Origin: DASPWW01 sp963756745 | GTDB lineage: Bacteria > Actinomycetota > Thermoleophilia > Solirubrobacterales > 70-9 | Direction: 5' to 3' | DNA: 64,000 nucleotides | NCBI GenBank assembly: GCA_963756745.1 | Contig: CAVWOU010000005.1 | Location: 1 to 64,000, forward strand | Shown: piece after piece, positions 57,433-64,000 of the stretch | Layout: each line of letters starts with the position of its first letter | Position numbering within the stretch: the first letter of the stretch is position 1 | Translations under genes and position numbers: made by a program | The notes under the pieces: generated by a model | Database searches by the model: none | The model's input: the letters and a program-made list of their open reading frames with translations, nothing else | What the model was told of the DNA's origin: nothing

Positions 57433-57739
57433 CAGGGTCTGGATGGGTCCTGCGCGACACGCTCGAGGAGACTGCGGAGGCCCGCCGCCGTGGGCCGGGT
57501 GAGTATACGCACCCGCCGGAGAGCGCCACCCGGCCTCGCGTCGGCGATCGCCAACGCTTTCGTCGCGAATTGCGAGGAGGCCTGGCGAGAGGGGTTCTCG
57601 GGCGCAGCGCCCGGCGATATCATCGCCCGCTCCCCAGCGAGCGGGGAACGGCGCCACAAAGGCGCCGAGGGGCACGATCGCCGGGATCGACTCCCGCCGA
57701 GCGGGCGACAACCAGACCAGAGGAGGTTGGACCACACCG
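57433..57739. promoter_or_regulatory. rpmH-dnaA intergenic region with three hairpins
   Basis: No gene. Near dnaA, three inverted repeats follow each other: GGGC / GCCC at 57600-57612, CCCGCTC / GAGCGGG at 57626-57645, and GGCGCC / GGCGCC with loop ACAAA at 57650-57666. The stretch ends with AGGAGG 13 bases before the dnaA GTG. TATACG at about 57502 could be part of a promoter. I see no DnaA boxes here. Confidence 0.5.
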
Positions 57740-59089
57740 GTGGAGCAGGCGCTGCCTGACGATCTCGCAATGCTTTGGCAGCGCGTCAGCGACGAGATCC
57801 GCTCGTCGCTTCCACCCTCCACCTACAAGCTGTGGCTCGAGCCGCTCCGCCCGGTCTCCGCCCAGGGCGCGACCCTGTACGTCACCGGGCCGGAGCGGAT
57901 CCGGACCTGGGTAGAGCGCCGCTACGCCCACCGCCTCGAGTGCGCGCTGCGCGAGAACGCGACGTCGCTCCGCGAGATCTCGTTCGTCGCCGCCGAGGAT
58001 CGCGAGCGGGCCGGCGCGCGTGGTGGGCGGGCCGAGGTCGCGAGGCCGAACCCCGGTCACACCTTCGAGCGCTTCGTGATCGGCAACGCCAACCGGCTCG
58101 CTCACGGCGCGGCGCTCGCCGTCGCCGAGCTGCCCGGCGAGGCGTACAACCCCCTGTTCCTGCACGGCCAGTCCGGGCTCGGCAAGACTCATCTGCTCGG
58201 CGCGATCGCCCACTACCTCGACCACCACCACCCCGAGCTCACCGTCCGCTACACGACGGGGGAGAGGTTCACTTCCGAGTTCGTGGCGGCGCTGCGCGGC
58301 TCCGGCGCCGAGCGGTTCAAGCGCCGCCATCGCGAGATCGACGTCCTGTTGATCGACGACGTCCAGTTCCTCGAGGACAAGAGCCGAACCGAGGAGGAGT
58401 TCTTCCACACGTTCGACGCCCTGCACGAGAACGGCAGCCAGATCGCGCTCGCGAGCGATCGCGCGCCGCAGGCCCTCTCGCGGCTCGCCGCGCGGCTCCG
58501 GGATCGATTCGAATGGGGGCTTTCCGCCGAGCTCCACACCCCCGACTTCCCGACCCGGCTGACCATCCTCAGCCGGCTCGCGGAGGAGGCGCCGGTCCCG
58601 GTCGACGCGCCCGACGCCCTGCGCGAGATCGCCGTGCGCTCGTCGTCCAACCTCCGCCAGCTCGAGGGCGCGCTGACGCGCGTCGTCGCGCTCGCGTCGA
58701 TAACCAGCCGAGCGCCCAGTGCCGATCTCGCCCGCGAGGCTCTCGCCGGCTCATCCACACCGTCCTCGCCCACGGGCCCCGCCGATCTAGCTCCGAGCGT
58801 CACCGCGATCCAGGACGCCGTCTGCGTCGTGCTTCATCTTTCGCGGGATGACCTCCTGTCTCCTTCCCGCGCCCCCGAAGTCACCCGCGCGCGCCATCTT
58901 GCGATGTACCTGACCCGCCAGCTGACCGGTCTCTCGCTCGCCGACATCGCCCGCAGCTTCCACCGCGACCACTCGACCGTCCTCCATGCGATCCGCCGCG
59001 TCGACAACGAGCTCGAGCCCGGATCGACTCTCCACACCACTCTGCTTCAAACTCGCGCGATGCTCGAGCGCGACGTCGAGCCGACCTAG
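57740..59089 (+). CDS. dnaA: Chromosomal replication initiator protein DnaA
   Basis: DnaA binds oriC and opens it. The 449-aa protein has domain I (LPPSTYKLWLEPLRPVSAQG), a very short domain II, and the AAA+ domain from about residue 105: LHGQSGLGKTHLLGAIAHYL (Walker A), DVLLIDDVQFLEDKSRTEEE (Walker B) and RLRDRFEWGLSAELHTPDFP. Domain IV has the DNA-binding signature FHRDHSTVLHAIRRVD. GTG start; AGGAGG is 13 bases upstream, longer than usual. Divergent from rpmH. Confidence 0.95.
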   Translation: MEQALPDDLAMLWQRVSDEIRSSLPPSTYKLWLEPLRPVSAQGATLYVTGPERIRTWVERRYAHRLECALRENATSLREISFVAAEDRERAGARGGRAEVARPNPGHTFERFVIGNANRLAHGAALAVAELPGEAYNPLFLHGQSGLGKTHLLGAIAHYLDHHHPELTVRYTTGERFTSEFVAALRGSGAERFKRRHREIDVLLIDDVQFLEDKSRTEEEFFHTFDALHENGSQIALASDRAPQALSRLAARLRDRFEWGLSAELHTPDFPTRLTILSRLAEEAPVPVDAPDALREIAVRSSSNLRQLEGALTRVVALASITSRAPSADLAREALAGSSTPSSPTGPADLAPSVTAIQDAVCVVLHLSRDDLLSPSRAPEVTRARHLAMYLTRQLTGLSLADIARSFHRDHSTVLHAIRRVDNELEPGSTLHTTLLQTRAMLERDVEPT

Positions 59090-59234
59090 CCAAGCCCAGA
59101 GTTATCAACCACCACCAGGCCAATCCACGGCCGCTCTCCACCACCACTGCGCCCCTCCGCCAAGCCATCCACCGGCCGTTCTCCACCTAGATCCCCGACA
59201 CCCACTATTACTTCAGTCTCCTAACGGCATCCCG
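59090..59234 (+). other. Putative replication origin (oriC), dnaA-dnaN gap
   Basis: Five sites resembling the DnaA box TTATCCACA lie in one direction: TTATCAACC (59102), CAATCCACG (59121), CTCTCCACC (59134), CCATCCACC (59165) and TTCTCCACC (59179). Sites 2-3 and 4-5 form a duplicated unit, ATCCAC-(C)GGCCG-Y-TCTCCACC, with start points 44 bases apart. An A/T-richer patch (CCACTATTACTTCAG) follows at about 59201. Position between dnaA and dnaN is usual for actinobacterial origins. The gap is short for a complete oriC, so part may lie elsewhere. Confidence 0.6.
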
Positions 59235-60341
59235 ATGAAGATCTCCGTCCCACAAGACGTACTCGTCTCTCGGCTCCAGGTGGCTGGTCGCGCCGTGTCC
59301 ACAAGGAGCGCGGTGCCCTCGCTCGGAGGCATCCTCGTCGATGTCGACGGGGACGGCATGACCCTGCGTGCCACCGACATGGAGGTGGGGCTGGTGCTGC
59401 GCGTCGACGGCGAGGTCGAGGCTCCGGGATCGGCTTTGCTCCCCGGGCGCTTGCTCGTCGACGTCGCGCGAAACCTGCCCGGCGGCAAGGTCAACCTGGC
59501 GTTGCGTCCGGAGGAGCGCGACGTCGAGCTCACCGCCGGCACGGCGCGCTTCCACCTTCGCACCCTGCCTCCCGAGGACTTCCCTCGCCTCCCCGAGTTC
59601 GAGGGCGAGCCGATAACGCTTCCGGGCAAGGCCCTGTCCGAAACGATCGAGCGCGTCGCGCGTGCCGCGTCTCGCGACGAGGTGCGCCCGATCCTGACCG
59701 GGGTCCTGATGACCGCCGAGGAGAGCACCCTCACGATGGTCGCCACCGACTCCTACCGGCTGAGCGTCAAGCACACGGAGCTCGAGCGGCCGGTATCGCA
59801 ATCGCTCGAGGCGAACGTCCCGGCGCGCGCGCTGCGAGAGCTCAGCCGGATCGTCGGCTCGGAGTCGATCGAGGAGATCGAGCTCGCGCTGCTCACCAAC
59901 CAGGTCGTGTTCCGAGCCAACGGGATCGTCCTGTCGTCGAGGTTGATCGAGGGCCAGTTCCCGAGCCACCGGCAGCTGATACCGGAGACGTTCGAGCACG
60001 AGGTGAGGCTCCCGCGCGGCGAGCTGCTCGAGGTCACGCGCCGGATCGGCCAGCTCGCCCAGCGCAATGCACCGCTGAGGCTCGCTTTCGCGGAGGGCGA
60101 GTTGACGATCTCCGCCGAGACACCCGAGGTCGGCGACGCGAGCGAGGCGATGCCCGCCCCGTTCAGCGGCGAGCCGCTGGAGATCGCGTTCAACCCCGAG
60201 TTCCTTATCGCCGGGATCGAGAGCATCGACTCCGAGGAGCTCGTCCTGCGACTCACCTCGCCCCTGCGGCCGGGCCTGCTTCAGCCGGTCGACCGCGACG
60301 ACTTCAGCTATCTCGTGATGCCGATCCGGCTGAACGTGTAG
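59235..60341 (+). CDS. dnaN: DNA polymerase III sliding clamp (beta subunit)
   Basis: The 368-aa clamp begins MKISVPQDVLVSRLQVAGRA, has SLGGILVDVDGDGMTLRATD, TDSYRLSVKHTELERPV (the hydrophobic partner pocket region) and ends DDFSYLVMPIRLNV, the conserved P-M-R ending. Three similar domains are expected from the length. ATG 59235; a longer frame upstream runs through oriC and is rejected. Confidence 0.95.
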   Translation: MKISVPQDVLVSRLQVAGRAVSTRSAVPSLGGILVDVDGDGMTLRATDMEVGLVLRVDGEVEAPGSALLPGRLLVDVARNLPGGKVNLALRPEERDVELTAGTARFHLRTLPPEDFPRLPEFEGEPITLPGKALSETIERVARAASRDEVRPILTGVLMTAEESTLTMVATDSYRLSVKHTELERPVSQSLEANVPARALRELSRIVGSESIEEIELALLTNQVVFRANGIVLSSRLIEGQFPSHRQLIPETFEHEVRLPRGELLEVTRRIGQLAQRNAPLRLAFAEGELTISAETPEVGDASEAMPAPFSGEPLEIAFNPEFLIAGIESIDSEELVLRLTSPLRPGLLQPVDRDDFSYLVMPIRLNV

Positions 60342-60352
60342 CGGCGCTCGCT

Positions 60353-61468
60353 GTGCTCGTTCGGCTGCTCGAGGCGCGCGGGTTTCGCAACCTCCGTGAA
60401 GCCGTCATCGAGCCCGGCGAGCACGTCACCCTGATCCACGGCCCGAACGGAGCCGGCAAGACGAACCTCCTCGAGGCGCTCGCGTTCGGCCTCACCGGGG
60501 TCTCCTGGCGAACGCGGGCCGACCGCGAGCTGATCGGCTTCGAGGACGACCTCGCTCGCGCCGAGGTGACGGTGGCCGACGGGGCGGAGACCAGGGTGTT
60601 TCGCGCCACCGTGACCCGCGGTGAGGGTCGGCGGCACCGCCTCGACGGCAACCCGGTTCCCACCGATGCAAGCGCGCTGCGCCCGGCGGTCGCGGTGTTC
60701 TCGCCGGATCGCCTCGCCCTGGTGAAGGGGCCGCCCTCCGGGCGGCGCCGGCACCTCGACAGCCTCGTCGCGGCCCTGTGGCCGGGGCGGGCGGAGGCCC
60801 GCCGACGGTTCGGCCGCGCGCTCGCCCAGCGCAACGCGCTCGTATCGCGGATCCGGTCTGGAGCGGCCTCGGAGCAGGCGCTCGCCGCCTGGGACTCCGA
60901 GTTCGCCGGGGAAGCCGCGGCCCTCGTCGAGTCGCGCGCCGCGGCAATCGAGCGAGTGGCGCCGGCCTTCACCTCGCTCGCGGCATCACTAGGGCTCGGC
61001 GACGCCGCGACGATCTCGTACCGACCGCGAACCGGTCTCGCCGACGCCGAAGAGATCGTCGAGCAGCTTCGCGAGCGACGCGCCGGCGACCTCGAGCGTG
61101 GGCACTCGACTCACGGGCCGCATCTCGACGAGGTCCAGATCGCGGTGGAAGGGCGGGCCGTGCGGCGCTTCGGCTCGCAGGGCGAGCAGCGCATTGCGCT
61201 GCTCGCGCTCCTGTTCGCCGAGCGCGAGGCGCTCATGGACGCGCACCGCACGCCACCGCTGATGCTGCTCGACGACGTGATGAGCGAGCTCGACCCGGAT
61301 CGCCGCTGCCTCCTCGTCGAGTTGCTCGGGGGAGGCGGACAGTCGCTGATCACCGCGACCGAGCCCGCGCAGGTCCCGGAGGCGGGTCGCGGCGGAGGTG
61401 CCGAGGTAGCGATCGAGGCCGGCCGCGCGATAGCCCGGGCGCCCGCCCCCAGCGGGATCGCGGCGTGA
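60353..61468 (+). CDS. recF: DNA replication/repair protein RecF
   Basis: RecF is an SMC-like ATPase that loads RecA at gaps. The 371-aa protein begins VLVRLLEARGFRNLREAVIE and has HGPNGAGKTNLLEALAFGL (Walker A), SPDRLALVKGPPSGRRRHLD, FGSQGEQRIALLALLFAERE (signature) and MLLDDVMSELDPDRR (Walker B). The stop overlaps the next GTG (GTGA). Confidence 0.95.
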   Translation: MLVRLLEARGFRNLREAVIEPGEHVTLIHGPNGAGKTNLLEALAFGLTGVSWRTRADRELIGFEDDLARAEVTVADGAETRVFRATVTRGEGRRHRLDGNPVPTDASALRPAVAVFSPDRLALVKGPPSGRRRHLDSLVAALWPGRAEARRRFGRALAQRNALVSRIRSGAASEQALAAWDSEFAGEAAALVESRAAAIERVAPAFTSLAASLGLGDAATISYRPRTGLADAEEIVEQLRERRAGDLERGHSTHGPHLDEVQIAVEGRAVRRFGSQGEQRIALLALLFAEREALMDAHRTPPLMLLDDVMSELDPDRRCLLVELLGGGGQSLITATEPAQVPEAGRGGGAEVAIEAGRAIARAPAPSGIAA

Positions 61469-61776
61469 GCCGCCGTCGGGCCCCACGGCGAGCCGCTGAC
61501 GCGCTGCGGGGAGTCCTCTCGGATGCTTCGCCGCAGACGCCGCTCGCCGCCACTCAGACCGTGTGGCGCGACGCGTGTGGGGACGCGATCGCGGCCGAGG
61601 CGCGACCGGTGACCGAGCGGGACGGGGTGATCACGGTCGCCTGCCGCTCCTCCACCTGGGCGTCGGAGCTCGATCTGATGCAGGCCGAGCTGCTCGAGCG
61701 GCTCAACGATCTGCTCCCGGAACGCCCCGTGAAAGGGCTTCGGTTCACCGCCGACGCGGCCCGTTTCAATGCGTGA
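61465..61776 (+). CDS. DUF721/DciA-like protein
   Basis: The 103-aa protein starts VSRRRAPRRAADALRGVLSD and has VWRDACGDAIAAEARPVTER and SSTWASELDLMQAELLERLN, the DciA/DUF721 pattern. DciA helps load the replicative helicase in bacteria without DnaC. Place between recF and gyrB is the usual actinobacterial one. Confidence 0.85.
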   Translation: MSRRRAPRRAADALRGVLSDASPQTPLAATQTVWRDACGDAIAAEARPVTERDGVITVACRSSTWASELDLMQAELLERLNDLLPERPVKGLRFTADAARFNA

Positions 61777-61889
61777 CAAATTGGCCCGATTTGGATCGCG
61801 GTTTGTCCGTGATTTGCAGGTAATTCGTCACATCCATCCCGAGCTTTCCGGGTTCCGTGGCTGCTATCCTTATGTCAACTTGGACGAGT

Positions 61890-61937
61890 GCCCCGACCCG
61901 TCCAGCTGGGGGCTTCCAGCACGCCCCGGGTCGGGGC
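61890..61937 (+). promoter_or_regulatory. gyrB leader stem-loop
   Basis: An exact 11-bp stem GCCCCGACCCG / CGGGTCGGGGC (61890-61900 with 61927-61937) encloses a second stem GCTGG / CCAGC. It lies 36 bases before the gyrB GTG. There is no U-run. It could be the end of the recF-dciA transcript or a control element in the gyrB mRNA. A possible -10 (TATCCT, 61865-61870) just upstream would place it in the gyrB leader. Confidence 0.55.
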
Positions 61938-61973
61938 TTCTCGTATGTAAAGGACGCAATAGAAAGGATCTGA

Positions 61974-64000
61974 GTGGCAACTCGGTCGCGGAGTCGAGCC
62001 GGGTCTCCCAGCAAGAGCACGCGGAAGACGGCGTCTAAGACGTCGGCGAAGGGCGCCGGCAAGCCTGCCCGGCGAGCGGGCTCGGGCAGCTACGACGCAA
62101 CGGACATCACCGTCCTCGAGGGCCTCGAGGCGGTTCGCAAGCGGCCCGGAATGTACATCGGGTCGACCGGCCCTCGCGGCCTGCACCACCTCGTGTACGA
62201 GGTCGTCGACAACTCCGTCGATGAGGCGATCGCCGGCTACTGCGACCACGTCACCGTCACGCTGCATCCGGACAACAGCTGCACGGTCGTCGACAGCGGG
62301 CGCGGAATCCCGGTCGAGCAGCACGCTAAGGAGAAGCGCCCCGCGGCCGAGGTCGTGCTCACGACCCTGCACGCCGGCGCCAAGTTCGGCGAGGGCGGTG
62401 GGTACAAGGTGTCGGGCGGTCTCCATGGCGTGGGCGTGTCGGTCGTCAACGCGCTCTCCGAATGGCTCCACCTCGAGGTCCGTCGCGACGGGCATGCCTG
62501 GACCGAGGACTTCGCGCGCGGCAAGCCGACGTCGAAGCTCAAGAAGGGCAAGGCCGGCAAGCGCACCGGCACGACGATCACCTTCCTGCCCGACATCGAG
62601 GTGTTCGACGAGGTCGAGTTCGACTTCCAGACGCTCGCAGATCGGCTGCGTGAGACCGCGTTCCTGACCCGCGGCCTGAAGATCGATCTGGTCGACGAAC
62701 GCGGCGCCGGCGAGGAGGTCAGCTTCCACTACAGGGGCGGGATCGTCGACTTCGTCAAGCACCTGAACGAGACCAAGGACCCGCTCCACCGCAAGACCGT
62801 CTACTTCGAGGACGGCGGCGACGAGGGCCAGGTGGAGCTCGCGATGCAGTGGACGACCTCGTACCAGGAGTCGATCTTCAGCTTCGCCAACAACATCAAC
62901 ACTCACGAGGGCGGGTCCCACCTGTCCGGCTTCAAGTCCGCGCTCACCCGAACCCTCAACGCCTACGCGCGCCAGAAGGGGCTGCTGAAGGACAAGGACC
63001 CGAATCTCTCCGGCGAGGACGTGCGCGAGGGCCTGACGGCCGTGATCTCGGTCAAGCTCCACGACCCCCAGTTCGAGGGCCAGACGAAGACCAAGCTTGG
63101 GAACCCCCCGGTCAAGGGCGCCGTCGAGGAGTCGGTCAACCGCCGGCTCGGCGAGTTCCTCGAGGAGAACCCGAGCGAGGGTCGCAGGATCATCACCAAG
63201 GCGGTCGACGCCGCCCGAGCGCGTGAGGCCGCGCGCAAGGCTCGCGACCTGACGCGCCGCAAGTCGGCGCTGGAGAACTCGACGTTGCCCGGGAAGCTCG
63301 CCGACTGCACTGTCAAGGACCCGCGCGACGCGGAGCTGTACATCGTCGAGGGAGACTCGGCCGGCGGCTCGGCGAAGCAGGCGCGCGATCGCTCGACCCA
63401 GGCGGTGCTGCCGTTGCGCGGCAAGATCATCAACGTCGAGAAGAGCCGCATCGACAAGGTGCTCTCGAACGTCGAGATCCAGGCGCTGATCACGGCGATC
63501 GGGACAGGGGTCCGCGATGAGTTCAAGCTCGAGGACGCGCGCTACCACAAGGTGGTGCTTTCGACGGACGCCGACGTCGATGGAGCGCACATCCGAACGC
63601 TCGCGCTGACGTTCCTCTACCGCGAGATGCCGGAGCTGATCGAGGCGGGATACGTGTACATCGCCAAGCCGCCGCTGTACAAGCTCCGCAACGGCACCCA
63701 GGAGACCTACGTCGAGAAGGAGGTCGAGCTCGAGGAGCTGCTGCTCCACGACAAGCTGGAGCGATTCGAGATCGTCGACTCGAAGGGCAAGCGCTCGAAG
63801 CTCAGCAAGCGGCGCTGGCAGCAGTTCAACCGCCTGTTCAAGGAGTACGAGGGCTGGTCGGGCTCGCTCGAGGCGGATTACGGCCACGAGGCGCTCGACT
63901 TCCTCGGCGAGTCGCAACTGCTCGACGCCGGCGCGGCGACCCTCGCGGGGGCGCGCAAGCTTGTCGAGGCCGACGACCCGCCCGAGGAGCCGTTCGAGAC
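61974..64000 (+). CDS. gyrB: DNA gyrase subunit B (partial, runs off the window)
   Basis: GyrB supplies the ATPase of DNA gyrase. From GTG the protein has a Lys/Arg/Ser-rich extension of about 40 residues (VATRSRSRAGSPSKSTRKTA), then ITVLEGLEAVRKRPGMYIGS, YEVVDNSVDEAIAGYCDHV, GGYKVSGGLHGVGVSVVNAL (GHKL ATP site), LYIVEGDSAGGSAKQARDRS (EGDSA, TOPRIM) and VVLSTDADVDGAHIRTLALT (DxD). About 675 codons are inside the window; the C-terminal end is outside. AGAAAGGATC serves as ribosome site. Confidence 0.95.
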   Translation, partial: MATRSRSRAGSPSKSTRKTASKTSAKGAGKPARRAGSGSYDATDITVLEGLEAVRKRPGMYIGSTGPRGLHHLVYEVVDNSVDEAIAGYCDHVTVTLHPDNSCTVVDSGRGIPVEQHAKEKRPAAEVVLTTLHAGAKFGEGGGYKVSGGLHGVGVSVVNALSEWLHLEVRRDGHAWTEDFARGKPTSKLKKGKAGKRTGTTITFLPDIEVFDEVEFDFQTLADRLRETAFLTRGLKIDLVDERGAGEEVSFHYRGGIVDFVKHLNETKDPLHRKTVYFEDGGDEGQVELAMQWTTSYQESIFSFANNINTHEGGSHLSGFKSALTRTLNAYARQKGLLKDKDPNLSGEDVREGLTAVISVKLHDPQFEGQTKTKLGNPPVKGAVEESVNRRLGEFLEENPSEGRRIITKAVDAARAREAARKARDLTRRKSALENSTLPGKLADCTVKDPRDAELYIVEGDSAGGSAKQARDRSTQAVLPLRGKIINVEKSRIDKVLSNVEIQALITAIGTGVRDEFKLEDARYHKVVLSTDADVDGAHIRTLALTFLYREMPELIEAGYVYIAKPPLYKLRNGTQETYVEKEVELEELLLHDKLERFEIVDSKGKRSKLSKRRWQQFNRLFKEYEGWSGSLEADYGHEALDFLGESQLLDAGAATLAGARKLVEADDPPEEPFE

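Noticed and set aside
57433..57739. rpmH-dnaA gap as the replication origin
   Set aside because: No DnaA-box-like sequences were found there, while the dnaA-dnaN gap has five.

Overview
The window is high-G+C DNA with tightly packed, often 4-8 bp overlapping genes, many GTG starts, a chromosome-origin gene block, a split cytochrome b/Rieske complex with menaquinone genes, a DtxR/MntR-type regulator and zf-HC2 anti-sigma factor. This suggests an actinobacterial chromosome, and several protein types (Ser-Gly repeat membrane protein, DUF4235, fused siroheme-decarboxylase-like protein beside hemB/hemL) make a Thermoleophilia/Solirubrobacterales-like lineage my best guess. That placement is inference; no search was run.

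Positions 1-8130 are a decaying accessory region ending at the 3' side of a tRNA-Phe gene. It holds one intact glycosyltransferase, a Vsr-type endonuclease, a small membrane peptide, a SAM methyltransferase and a 128-aa unknown. Around them lie fragments: GST C-terminus, carbamoyltransferase N-terminus, two SnoaL-like genes, a phage-like run of small genes with a helix-turn-helix protein, a frameshifted EcoRI-type adenine methyltransferase, an isolated signal peptide, a glycoside hydrolase cut by an IS21-family end, and the IstB tail of that element.

Positions 8288-26970 are ordinary chromosomal genes: LOG-like protein, MrfA/YprA-like helicase, folP, HAD phosphatases, SDR, DtxR-like regulator, aminotransferase, sucCD, sulfotransferase, RpiB-like isomerase, RibD-C reductase, VOC protein, membrane proteins, GST, tRNA-Lys, TPR protein, tatCA and dcd. 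Positions 26966-34860 form a bioenergetic and tetrapyrrole block on the minus strand: HepS-like and polyprenyl synthase subunits and menG (menaquinone) flank a Rieske/cytochrome b/cytochrome c module, next to hemB, a fused AhbA/AhbB-like protein and hemL. Positions 34891-52815 carry an ABC exporter, a YmdB-type phosphodiesterase, a cold-shock protein, cell-envelope glycosyltransferase/GtrA/phosphodiesterase genes, an aminotransferase coupled to a frameshifted ddl, a bifunctional-nuclease-family protein, glucose dehydrogenase plus GH15, a flavin disulfide-reductase relative, anti-sigma factor, antiporter and sigma factor.

Positions 52888-64000 are the replication-origin region. rpmH-rnpA-yidD-yidC-khpB-rsmG-parA-parB runs leftward and dnaA-dnaN-recF-dciA-gyrB rightward. 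A cluster of five DnaA-box-like sites in a duplicated unit lies between dnaA and dnaN, and a 13/14 parS match overlaps the start of yidD. Across the window many non-operonic genes have a TANNNT hexamer 6-9 nt before the start codon and no Shine-Dalgarno sequence, as expected of leaderless mRNAs.
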